In this document: one piece after another, positions 23,801-37,500 of the stretch | Position numbering within the stretch: position 1 is the stretch's first letter | Layout: the number at the start of each line of letters is the position of its first letter | Assembly: GCA_036365455.1 (NCBI GenBank) | Contig: JAWQUS010000023.1 | Span: 3,844,001 to 3,908,000 of the forward strand | Direction of reading: 5' to 3' | Length of the DNA: 64,000 nt | From: Macrosoma leucophasiata | Lineage: Eukaryota; Arthropoda; Insecta; Lepidoptera; Hedylidae | Made by a program: the position numbers and the translations under genes | The notes under the pieces: generated by a model | Told to the model about the DNA's origin: nothing | Seen by the model: only the letters and a program-made list of their open reading frames with translations | Database searches by the model: none

Positions 23801-26800
23801 AACACCACTACCACCACCACCAGAGTCACCAACAACACCTACACCACCAACGACATCAATGACACCAATGACACCAACGATACTAACGACACCAACACCA
23901 CTACCACCACCACCAGAGTCACCAACAACACCTACACCACCAACGACACCAATGACACCAATGACACCAACGATACTAACGACACCAACACCACTACCAC
24001 CACCACCAGAGTCACCAACAACACCTACACCACCAACGACACCAATGACACCAATGACACCAACGATACTAACGACACCAACACCACTACCACCACCACC
24101 AGAGTCACCAACAACACCTACACCACCAACGACATCAATGACACCAATGACACCAACGATACTAACGACACCAACACCACTACCACCACCACCAGAGTCA
24201 CCAACAACACCTACACCACCAACGACATCAATGACACCAATGACACCAACGATACTAACGACACCAACACCACTACCACCACCACCAGAGTCACCAACAA
24301 CACCTACACCACCAACGACACCAATGACACCAATGACACCAACGATACTAACGACACCAACACCACTACCACCACCACCAGAGTCACCAACAACACCTAC
24401 ACCACCAACGACACCAATGACACCAATGACACCAACGATACTAACGACACCAACACCACTACCACCACCACCAGAGTCACCAACAACACCTACACCACCA
24501 ACGACACCAATGACACCAATGACACCAACGATACTAACGACACCAACACCACTACCACCACCACCAGAGTCACCAACAACACCTACACCACCAACGACAC
24601 CAATGACACCAATGACTCCAATGAGACCAACGACACCAACGCCACCACAACCACTACTAACATTACCAATGCCTGCAACACCGCTAACGCCACCAATAAC
24701 ATCACCACCATCACCTTTTTAAGCGTCTTCTTGCTACCGTTATTATGGAGCAAAAATATACGAAAAACCTTTATTGTATGCCCCCTTGGATTTCTTAACA
24801 TTTTCATTTTCTTATTTTTAGTAATTAATTTTGTCTTTATAGCGGTAATAGATATACATAATTTGTGAAAATGTTAGCTTTCTAGCTATCACTATTTATG
24901 AGATACAGCCTGGTGATAGACAGACGGATGGACGGACAGACAGACACACAGACAGACAGCGGAGGATTAGTAATCCGTAGGGTCCATTTTTACCTTTTAG
25001 GTACGAAACCCCCTAAAAGATAGAACTAAGATACAGAATTGCTTAAAAATATTCGATATGATTCTTTAAATTGACATAACTTTTTTATTTCTGAACCGAT
25101 TCACATAAAACAAACACTAAATGTTAAGTGAAACTTACCACAATATATTAGTGAAAACCGCAAATCGAATAAACCGTTTTTGATATTAGCGTGCACAAAC
25201 ACACAGACAAACAGTCATTTTTCCGGAATAAAAAGTACCCAGTGTTGTGCGCCAAAGATTAAAGTATAATCATACCAAGTTTCAATATAATCGGAAAGGT
25301 AGTTTTTATGTGATGCTTGAACAAACAGACAGACAGACAATTTTTTTTCTAATCACATAATTGTGTTCGGTATCGATCTAGTAACATTCCCTGGTATTTA
25401 TTTTTTTAATATTTTCAATGTACAGAATTTACACTTCTACAGTTTTATTATAAGTATAGATTAGATTACAGAAAAACTTTGATGTTAGTAGGTACTTTTT
25501 TATTTTTTATTTTTGCCATCTCACTGTACCTTATTTAAATTCTCACAACTACCCAAAGGTTGACCACTAGATAATGTTTTTTAGCATTTAGTCCGCCACA
25601 TGTATTTGTGCGAGAAAGTCGAACAAAATAAATAAATGCTTACCTATAAAAAGTCTGTTCGTGAATTCGTGAAGTAGGGATTTTTTTATAGTACAGAACC
25701 CAGTGCTGTTTTTTTATTTAATTAAGTTTTGCGATTTATCCAACAAACCGGTCGCCGATAAAATTGCGGTTTACGGTTTACATAACATGTTTTAATTGAT
25801 TGATTGGCATTGCATTTAAATTCCCAGACATGTATTTATAAAAACTTAAAATACCTATAGGTGTAATCTATCAGCCGCCACATGGTAGTGTTCAGCACGA
25901 GCCTCTTCCGGTTAGATGTATGGTCCCATAATAATTATCACAGAGACATATCAACTGAGGTCTCAGGGGTTGGCAATGCATCTGCATTTTGACCTCTGGT
26001 TTTTATGTAAATGTCTATAGGTTGCAGTCATCACTAAACATGTGAACTGCATGCTTGTTTGCCACCATGCCATGGTAGGTACATAAAAATAAGGTAAACA
26101 TTATTATGGGTACTCACATATCTTGCCTACCTCACTGGCTGTTTCAATAATATTTAGCATTCAAGTTCGTTTAACTACGCATTTGCATAATTCAATATTT
26201 ATTATTCATAGGTTTATACGTTAGAAAATCATGATACTTATTATCAAACATCTAATGAGCTTGTTTTGTCGATGGAAATTTTAATTTACACATAAAATGC
26301 GGTTAGGTATTAGATTGAGGATTAGACTATTCGTTTAGGAAACATACAAATAATTTATTATTTAATGTACGGCCTTGTTATTCCCGGCACACAGGCACAA
26401 CACCTAAGCCCTCGAGATGGTAATTCATCTGCATTTTGACCTCTGGTCTTTGTGTGGGTGTCTATAGGCTGCACCTAAGCCTTCAAGAGTGGTAATGCAT
26501 CTGCATTTTGACCTCTGGTCTTTGTGTGGGTGTCTATAGGCTGCAGTCATCACTCAACATCAATGTGAACTGCCTGCTTGTTTGCCACTTTCATTACCTA
26601 CTTACATAAAAAAAAAACCTTTACATAATAATTAGCCTTCTGTCAGATTTAATAAACTGGCTGACATCCGTGGATCACTTAGAGGGACCCAGATGAAAAC
26701 CAGCGTCAAGTAGATAACATCTGCTTGGCATAAGCTGATCTGGGTACACCCATTCGGATCAAAACTGAGACATACTCGACGTCACACCTACTGTCTGTTT

Positions 26801-28550
26801 GTTCCAAATTGCTTTTATCTGTTGTTTATTGTTGTTTGTTATTTGTTACATGTTATTCCTATTTTGTGTCTCTGTTTTATCCGAATAAATGTATTCTAAC
26901 GTTTTCGTAGGATTTCGCGAGCTTCATACATTGTAGAAATTAAACTTGCGGATTTTCTCGCGTATACACTGTAAACTCGCGTATACTTTATAAACTGGAG
27001 TGTGATTGCGGACTTTCGTACATAGGACAAACAAAGAGGCCTGTATTGACCCGGGTGAAAGAACATATAGCCGATGTCAAACTCCAACGAACCGGAAAGA
27101 CTGCAGTTTGTGAACATCTAACGGACAAACCCAACTACTACATACGTTTTGATAAGGTTCAGATAATGTCAAAAGAAAATCGTCCTATCCCACGGATGGT
27201 CAGGGAGGCTATTGAGATTAAAAAGCATCCAAATTTCAATAGAGAGGATGGTTGGCGTTTGTCGACGAATTGGGATCCAATTATATCCAAATTGAAATCC
27301 CTAACTAGTAAATCTGCAAAACCACGAGATACGGTTAGTAATTTTTGCGTGAATCCGGACCGTTATGCCAGACGCCTCAGAAACAGGTGGCGCTAGCATG
27401 ACATGGCAACGTAGTTTAGTTTACATAGCACAAGGGTTGTGTTCCGTCTCAGGTATATAAGACCAGGCTGAACATTGTCGAATTAGTATTCCCGTGACCA
27501 CGGTAGCTGAAAAGCGACCGAAACGTCGGGTGTAAGAAGTTTGGGAGTGTTATTTACGCGAGAAAATTTTATTTCTACAAAATTTATTCTGTTCTGTTCT
27601 AGATATTTCGCAGTGTAGGAGAATCACTGAACCTAGATACACTGAACCTGAGAGATACTGAACCCTCCAAGTACTGTTGGCCCTGTAAAACTAGAAATGT
27701 TTGTAGGGATGAATCATAACATGCTAAGTACAAAAACCATCGCCTGGAAGGGATCAATCCGTCACGTCATTTGAATCAATCAAATCATATCCATAAACTC
27801 AAAATCTCTTATTTTGAATATTTAGTTATCCAACCAAACGCAACGCAGCACAGTCTTCCTCGCCATGTCGACTCACTACATTCACAAATTAACGATAATT
27901 TTTGTTATACTGTGCGACAATCGTAAACGCTGGGAATAAAAAAAAATGGTTTATGCTACATCTTTTAAAGTTTCATCATGTCTAACAGATTTCGACACCA
28001 GTAACGCTGCCGGTCGGCAACTGGGCTGTCCGCGTGGTGACCAGACTGAAGAGTTCTCCAATGAGACAAGTGTACGACTTCGACCAAGATCTGTACATTC
28101 TCTTCAACCCATGGAATCCTGGTAAATATTTATAATATTTAATATATATTTTTTTATCATAACGTGTAGTTCACTTGGATATATATTGCAACCTGTAGAT
28201 TTTACACAAAAACCGGCGATTGAAATGTATGTGATAGTTAATATATTCCTAGTCGCCCCCGCGGCGTTTGCCACCGGAGGAAAATGGAAAAAAAACCACC
28301 GGCGGCAACTGGGAAGTCATTGCCCCCCTTCAGTTTCTCTGTACTGCTTGTTGCTTTAAAAAAAATGTTATTTAAGGATGAGGCAACATCTCTTTGCTGC
28401 TTTGATGAACAGGGCACTTTTTTGGCAGCCGTGAGATATATATTACGTATATATGTATTAATTTTAGAAATTGTGTTGTATTTTCTTCGTTATTAGGGTT
28501 CCGTACCTTAAAAAGAAAAAAAGGAACCCTTATAGGATCACTCGTGCGTT

Positions 28551-28581
<31 letters not shown>

Positions 28582-31500
28582 CACAGCCAATTTGCTCCGA
28601 GTTAGATCGATTGAGTTGAAATTTGATGAATATATGTAAATTGGTGACCCAAAGATGAATACGTAAGCAAAAAAAAAAAAATTTAAACAGGGGGGCCAGT
28701 TTCAGGGGGTTAATCAGAAAATTAAAAAAAAATAATCGTAAACTGTGTCGTGTGACATATAAAATGAAAGAGGTTGTTGTCAGCATCTCAGATATATATT
28801 TTTTTATAATTTTTGCATAAACAAATTTGAAGTTATTTAAGAAAAACGACGAAAATTGACCATTCCCCCCTATCTCCGAAACTACTGAACTTAAAATTTT
28901 GAAAAAAAAGGGGAAAATAGTTCTTTGCCTATAGATTACTGGAAAACCTATAAGAAGTTTGAGTATTCAAATTAAATCGAAAATTCTTAATAATATAACC
29001 CCCCTGCCGGTACCACCGTAACCGCTATATCCCTGCATTTTAAATCTGTAATATTTTCGAAAATATTTATTTAAATTACGGAACCCTCACCACGCGAGTC
29101 GAACTCGCACTTGTCTGGTTTTTTTTAAATAGGTGTAGGTACTATGAAGTGTGAATGCATTGAATTTATTGTAATCAGGAAAAAATAATTTCATCTAATA
29201 CTGGACGTTCCCTTATGCGCAAGCGCAAATACATTACTATCTATCTAATTAAAACACGGTAGTCTATAATGCTGATCATAAATAACTATTTGGCGGTAGA
29301 TAGATTAGGTAATGCGATGGGGCCTACCCTCGAGCTCCATTGTTGGACCTCGAGGATCACCAATTATTGTTGTGCCTGTGCTCTGCAACCAGTAAATCAT
29401 TAAACGTAACACATTTTTTTCTCTCTAGATGATCAGACTCACATGGAAGACTGCAAGCTACTGCAGGAATACGTGCAGAACGACGTAGGCAAAGTATGGG
29501 TGGGCCCGATCAAGACCACGCGTGGGCGGCCGTGGCTGTATGGGCAGTTCGACGCTGTGGTCCTCCCGGCCTGCATGTTCATGCTGGACAAAGCTAATAT
29601 GCCTTACAATCAGTGAGTTTTTCTAGTTTTATAATAAACGTGCTTAGGCCCGTAATTGCTCCATAGAACGGTTTCAGATTAGAATTAGTCCAAAGGAATC
29701 ATTCAGTCTACACTCTCTCAGATTTATTCCCAGCCTCATTTTGTAACTCGGTTGACATTTTTTATGGGCACTTTGTAGTACATTACTGCTTTGACGTGAC
29801 GTGATAATTATTATCATTTTACGAAAACAGCAATGTCTCAAAAATAGTTCCACAATACGCTCCCTGATGGAGAAGGAAGTTATTACATTTACTATTTATT
29901 AGTTTATCCCGATTGAGAACATTCTCCCTGGCATCCAAAGTTTGGTACCTTATGGAGGTCGACACTCTCTTTCTCTATTACATTGCAATCAAAAAACTTG
30001 TATGTCGTATCGTGGCCAGGCCACTATTGTTTGACTTCAGGTTCTGGTCCCCAGGACTCGATGGACGAGAAAATCTATGGATTTTTTTCATGGTTAATAG
30101 ACGTAACTTCACGCCTGTAATCCCCGAAGGGGTAGGCAGAGGTAAATGCATGCATTCAATCATACATGCAAACACCCACGACTCGCCGGTTACGTTTTGG
30201 CCCATGTAACAGGTGGCGAACCTGTTGCCATCTCCGGGCACATTACCAAACTCCGGGGTACTGGGAAACTTCCAGAAAATGGAAAAATCACCATAGAAGC
30301 AGAGATAAAGGATTTTAAACCGTTATCTCTAATATCCCCCGACCCGGGAATCGAACCCAGGACCTCCAGCGTAATAGTAGTGGCCTGCTACCACTACGCT
30401 ACTGAGGCAGGTTAATAGTGTTCCCAATAAATGTTGACAGCTCCATGAGACTCGAACACGAATGGCCTCAATTTGTGGTCTTCTTCTTCTTTTTCTATAT
30501 TTATTTCCTCATCCCACAGGCGTGGCGACCCAATAAAGCTAACTCGTGTAATCTCCCGCATCGTCAACTCCAATGACGATGACGGCGTTCTCATTGGCCG
30601 TTGGGACGGCGACTATCAAGATGGTACCGCACCAGCTGACTGGACGGGTTCCGTGGAGATCCTCGCCCAGTTCCTGGAGACGCAGCAGAGCGTGCCGTAT
30701 GGACAGTGCTGGGTGTTCGCTGGTATTGTTACCACTGGTAAGAGAAGTTCTATTTATGAATCATAAAAAGTGGCCCCGCGACTTTAAATAACAGGTATCG
30801 TCAATTTTTTTCATTACATTTTCATTATTTCCAGTCTGCCGTGCACTGGGCATTCCATCACGTGTGGTCTCCAACCTGGTGTCAGCCCACGACGCGAATA
30901 GCTCGCTCACGATCGACAAGTACTATACGGAAACCATGGACGAGATGCCGTTCGACCCCAACAACCCTGAGGGCGCTGACTCCATCTGGAACTATCACGT
31001 TTGGAACGACGTGTGGATGGCCAGACCCGATCTGCCTGCAGGTAAGTTATTTCACTTTCATCTTTACGTACAAAAACAATTGACCTGTTTTACTCAAAAA
31101 CGGTCAAGAGTCGAGACGTGGCGACCCACCACCCACTCCACTCGCTAGTGGAGGAGAATTCTTCCATAAGTGCACTCCGTCAACCGCAGATTTTCAAAAT
31201 GTTTTTTTTCCACTTTCACTAGGTTACGGTGGTTGGCAAGCTATAGACGCGACGCCCCAAGAAACATCCTCCGGGATGTATCAATGCGGTCCAGCTCCCC
31301 TGGAAGCCATCAAGCAGGGTGTGATCGGGCTCGGGTACGACGTGGAGTTCATGCTGTCCTCCGTCAATGCGGATCTGATGCGGTGGAGAAAGGACCCTGA
31401 TAATGAGGATGGCTACTCTGTTGTGGACACTAATAATTATCAGTAAGTGATTTATTCTTGTATTTCTTTAGGTAACACGGTTAATTTTCTTATCAACGCG

Positions 31501-34500
31501 AAATTAAACATTCTAGGCGACCATGAACTGAAAGTGAGCCAATTTGGATATGGGCGACGAAACACCAGGAGCCAGACATTGGCTGACTTCATGGAGAAAG
31601 AGAGCCTCTAGATGATAAACGTTTTCTTCAAGAAAGAGAGGCGCGGTATGGTTCTGAAGTCTAGTCTAGTCTAGTCTAGTGTACAGGCGTCTCAATAGAC
31701 AGATCTCCAAATCAGTGACTATTAAAGCGGCCATAGAGCGGCACAGGGGCTCTAAAATGTTTGCCAAAGATCTATCCTTAGGTTACGAACTGACCCGATA
31801 CTATACCGAAGATATTCTGGACATTTTATAAACTCCGCCACCAGTAAAATCATCTATAGTAGTCAGGGAATTAACGCTAATCGAAATTCAATCAAATATT
31901 CCAGTTATTATCACCGCATACAGTGTGGTGTGGTCAAGCGTACAGTGCTCCGATATTTCCTATTGTTCCCATACTTCTATTGTAACTTTGATTCAAACTT
32001 TCAACAGCATCGGACGTATGATCCTGACGAAGAAGCCGTACGTGTTCGACCCGATGGGCGACGAGGACCGCGAGAACATCATCCACTTGTACAAGCACAG
32101 TGAGGGCACCGCCTCCGAGCGCCTCGCCCTCATGAACGGCGTACGCTACTCCGAGAGAGCAAAGAGGTGGGTTGTGTGGCTACTTGTACGGTCGCTCGAT
32201 GGTCAAATTCGGTCATATTGTTATTAATATTGAACGTACCCCGACAAAGGCGAAAGTTCATTGAGAGACGCACCATCGATCCAAATTTTAGGTAACAAGA
32301 GATTGCGCTCTTGCATTCTCTTTTAACTCAAAATTAAGGATGAGATCCACAGACCGAACTACGACTTTACTTTTAGCAAAGTATGCTTAGAACTTGAACT
32401 GTACTTTACTGACAGGTCTAGGCTTCCACGCTTTAGTTTTTGTTCCTAGGTTCTAAGAGTCTGATAAAAAACTAATTCCAAACGAAAGAGGGCCTATTAA
32501 ATATCTTTACCTTAAGTTAAGCCGTTTTTAGAAACATAAACTAGGTATCTACTCGTATCTAGACAAGACTGGTGAACTCTGACTTCTTCGCTTAAAATTT
32601 CAGGTATTGAAGCCAAAGAACCAAGTATACTCTTTTTACGAACTGCTGGATGTAGGCTTCTGAGACCAAGGAATATAAAAATAAGATCCATTTTGTTGAT
32701 TGGTATTGTAAAATTAACTGCAGAGTTACATTTTTTTTTTGTATGTAATAAAAGTGGCAAACAAGCGTGCAGTTCACATTGATGTTAAGTGATGACTGCA
32801 GCCTATAGACGCCCACACAATGACCAGAGGTCAAAATGCAAATGCGCTGCCACTCCTGAGGCATTAGGTGTTATGCCTCTGTGCCGGAAATTACAGAGCG
32901 GTACATTACCACCTGACCGAAACACGATAGTGCTGAACACTACCATTTAGCGGCAAGTATATTAGGTAATGCGGTGGTGCCTACGCCCGCGAGCTCCGTC
33001 ACTGGAGCTCTACCACCAGTAAAAAGTTACATCCACCTAAGTTACATCCGGCCATTTTGGTGCAGAGTCACATTCGAAACGTGTATTGTTAATAACAATG
33101 CATTTGATTATTATCATTCGTTTTCAGGTACTATGCTGTGGCTTCAAATCTTACCAATGATGTGGAATTCAAGCTGAAAGACATTGACACCGTTTACATT
33201 GGTGAAGAATTCAAAGTCAGCGTGACGATTGTAAACAATTCTGATACGGTAAGCTCTTCATTAAAGATATTTTTTGGGTTATGATGGCGACAAACAGTCC
33301 TGCAGTTTACATTGATTGCTGTTGCCTATAGTTATCTACACAAAAACGGGGGGGCAAAATGGAAATGCGTTGACACACGTGAGGCCTAAGTTGTCTCCGT
33401 GACATTAATTACGGAGCCATACATTACCATCCAACCGGAACATGATAGTGCTGAATTTGCGGCAAATTAGGTGTAATGTGATAGCGTCTACGCTCCCGAG
33501 CTCCAGCACCATGCATTCAAGAATAAGTACATGCCTATGTTACAGGTGGCGAGTCTGTTGACATCTCCAGCCAGATTACCAAACTCCAAGATACTGGGCA
33601 ACTTACCGAAAATAGAAAAACCCCAATAGAAAAGAGATAAAGGATAACACACCCTTTATTTCTGCTACCCGTAGCAGTAGTGGTCGGCTACCACTCTCGG
33701 CCCACCGGTCGCGTCGGACTGGAGGGGAGTAGCCATAGCGTTCATTACCGATGCAAAACAGTCTGTCATTTTTTGCTGAGGGAATACGTGTGACACACAC
33801 ACTACAAAAATCATCTATTACTACGAAACTCATACCTTGACTTTAACAAAGAAATTAACAATTGCACGCATACATTTAAATATCTGGGCGACAGGGATAG
33901 GACCATTTGGTGCTGTACTTTGACAAAGGGGAAAGCTTGCATATGGCTACTCCTCTCTGGTCCGCCGCGGCCGGTGGTCCGTGTTGGTCTATGGCTACCA
34001 CTAGACTACTGAGGCAGTTACATTTAATAAGTAGGTAATGTACCCAGCAAGACATATCGCACATCGAGCCTACGAAAGAGACAATCGGCTAGTTTCGACT
34101 TCGTAGAGCGTTATCTCTGCTGCACACTGGTGGTAGAGCACAAGTGACGGAGCTCTTAGACAGAGCTCGGAGAGTACACTTTTACTGGTGGTAGAGCTCC
34201 AGAGACGGAGCTTGCGGGCGTAGGCACCACCGCATTATCTAATATACTTGCCGCTAAATGGTAGTGTTCAGCACTATCGTGTTTCGGTCAGGTGTTAATG
34301 TACGGCCCTGTAATTTCCGGCACAGAGGCATAACACCTTAGGCCTCAGGAGTGGTAACGCATCTGCTTTTGACCTTGGTCTTTGTGTGGGTGTCTATAGG
34401 CTACAGTCATCACTTGTGAACTGCATGCTTGTTTGCCACTTCAATTACATAAAAAAACACTGCCTACGTAAGCACTGGTAATCCGGTATTGGTCAAAACT

Positions 34501-37500
34501 TGATCAAAATGGTCAACAAACGTCACATAGGTAAGGTACGACCGAGATAACGCTCTACAGACCCGAAATAAGCCGAAGTCTGCTTCCTAAGGTCGATCTT
34601 CCTTAATTCTTGTTGGATACTGTACCTAATTATATTTCACTTGACTGTAATTTTTCCAGGGAAGAAATATAAAGGCAGCGTTATCAGCAACGAGCGTCTT
34701 CTACACCGGCATCCGATCACAAGTGGTGAAAAAAGTCGAAGGCAAGATCTTTGTGGGACCACATAAACGTGAGTTTACAAATTCGTTTTAGATGACCGTT
34801 TAGGATAGAACTTCTACCAACTAACCATGTTTATCGATAGTCCTGTTTGTAGCCATGTTGGTCCATAGATATTTCGTCGCTATTAGAAGAACAACTTCTA
34901 ATTGTAGTTGAGAGAAGCGGATATCAATACTTAGTGCGAGACTTTACTTTCGAGCAAAGTACGCTTCGAACTAAACCCATACATTTCTGACAGTTGTAAG
35001 CATACTTTGCTCAAAGTAAAGTCGTTATGCGGTCTGTGAATCTCGCATCTAATTAAGATAGCTTGCCCAATGTTGCGAATACTTTGACTAAAACATTATA
35101 ATTCCATACGCAGATGAAATAATCAACATGATAGTGAAAGCGGAAGAGTACTTACCAAAGCTGGTGGAGTACTGCAACATGAAGATATCTGCGATGGCTA
35201 TCGTCGACGAGACCAAGCAGTCCTGGGCTGATGACGACGACTTCCAAGTCCTCAAGCCTACTATCAATATTAAGGTAAGGAATAGAGTGAAGAAAATACA
35301 CTGATTCCGAGTTTTTTTTTTTTTTTTTTATGTAATTGAAGTGGCAAACAAGCATACAGTTCACATTGATGTTAAGTGATGACTGCAGCCTATAGACACC
35401 CACACAAAGACCAAGGTCAAAATGCAAATGCGTTACCACTCCTGAGGCCTAAGGTGTTATGCCTCTGTGCCGGAAATTACAGGGCCGTACATTACCACCT
35501 GACCGGAACACGATAGTGCTGAACACTACCATTTAGCGGCAAGTAAATCAGGTAATGCGGTGGTGCCTACGCCCGCGAGCTCCGTCACTGGAGCTCTACC
35601 ACCAGTAAACGTACGAGTACGATTTCCGTTGAGAAGATGACTTTTTTATGAAATCATGGTGACATACAAGCATGTTGTTCACATGGATCTACCTAAGTGA
35701 ATAATATCAGCCTATAGACATCTGCACATCTGCACAAAACCATAGGTTAAACTGGAAATACCAAGCCTACGTTGTTTTACATCTTTGATAACCATCTAAC
35801 TGGAACACGAAAGTGAGCAGCATATAGATTAGGTAATATCGTGATGTCTACGCCCTCGAGCTCCATCACTGGACCTGTAGCAGCAATGCAGTGAAAAAAT
35901 GTAAATGTTTTCAATTTAGATTTCCGTTACTTTTGGCGCACTCCCAGGGTTTGACATCATTAAAAATATTTTTTTTTAAAAATGCCTACCGATTTCCAAA
36001 AAAAATACAGGTCACAGATTTATACCTAAAATCAATGCTCCTTACACTTGGAACATTAATTATTGATTCGGCCCGCCAATTGCATACGCCTGTTAACAAT
36101 GTTTGTTCCGACTAGACCGGATGTGTTATTGTCAGAAGGCTTTAAAAAAATTATTAGGCTAAAATAAAAATATTAAAAAATAAAACATAGAAAATATTTA
36201 AAAATCTCTGATGACTGTACGAAGATCGTCGGGCTACCTAATGTTTGATTATGTTATCGCCCACAATCGTTTTATTACTTTCTTTCATCACCAGTTCAAC
36301 GACGACCTAATACTGGGTCAGCCGACCACTGCTGCACTATCGTTCCGCAACCCGCTGGACCGTCCACTGACCGCGTGCGAGTTCCGCGTGACGTCATCCG
36401 GCATCGTCGGCCGCACGCTCCGGCTGCCGGCCGCCGACGTCGACCCTAAGGGCATGGTGACCGCCGAGTTGCCTGTGCAGCCTAATGTGAGTATACTAAT
36501 TAGCTCTTATGTTTGAGTATATTGAGGCAGTCTACCGGTATTATGATGGGGCACTTTATCGCCGGGATGCTGTGAGTACCACGTGACCTCATCCGACATC
36601 ATCAAAACTAAAGGCATGATGTCCACTGAGTTGCCTGTGTAGCCTATTATGGCTTATAATTTCATAAGTTTTAACCACTAACATTGGTATAATCAGACAT
36701 AAAGAGGTAAAGTAATAGTCTACCACCGCGGCGTAATGATGAGACAGTATCTAGGTATACCACCAGGGTGCTGTGAGTTCCACGATGAATGTCATCCAGC
36801 ATCATCAGACGTACGCCCCGGTTGCCACCCGCCGACGTCTACCCCAAAGGCATGGTGTCTGCAAAGTTGCCAATGCAGACTGTCCTGAATTTCTTAGCTC
36901 TTATATTTGTGAAAATTGAGGCAGTCTACCGCGGCAAAATAATGAGACAGTTTACCACTGAGGTGCTACGATTTCCATATTACGATATTCGACGTCGTCA
37001 GACGCACGTTTATATTGAGTTAACTGGTTCCGCGTACCGCCGTGGTTAAAAATGGTTCATTTTTCCACTGCGGACAACTATGGCTATGTGGCTTTCCTAC
37101 CACCGCGGTAAAATACTGGAGACGCTTAACATTTAATAAAATAGGTTCCGGAAAATCTATTATCGTGGTATATAATATTGGAGCAGATCACCATTGTGGT
37201 AAATACTAGGGCAGTCTATTACGGTGATAAGAAACTGGTGCAGCCCATCACCGCAGGGTAATAATAATGGGTCAATCTACCTCCGTGTCAAAATACTAGA
37301 TAACAGAAAGATATACTTTTCCACAAAACGCACTCGCTGTTTGCATTACCACCTAACACTAAACTAAGTATATATTATAGTGTTGCTGGCATGATACAGT
37401 ATTTCGTATCGAAGGTATCTAACACATTATAATATATTTATTTTTTAAAGAAAAATGGAAAGAAAAATTTGACTTCAGGCGAGACTCGAACTCGCGGCCA

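Noticed and set aside
23434..24660. CRISPR array
   Set aside because: Units are contiguous tandem repeats without unique spacers.
23555..24868. 437-codon threonine-rich protein with a C-terminal hydrophobic segment
   Set aside because: Open only because the repeat has no stop triplets; other frames are open too, it lies inside a Tg intron, and the hydrophobic end is ordinary AT-rich DNA after the repeat.
30473..30766. Independent small gene
   Set aside because: It is Tg exon 6 with read-through into the flanking introns.
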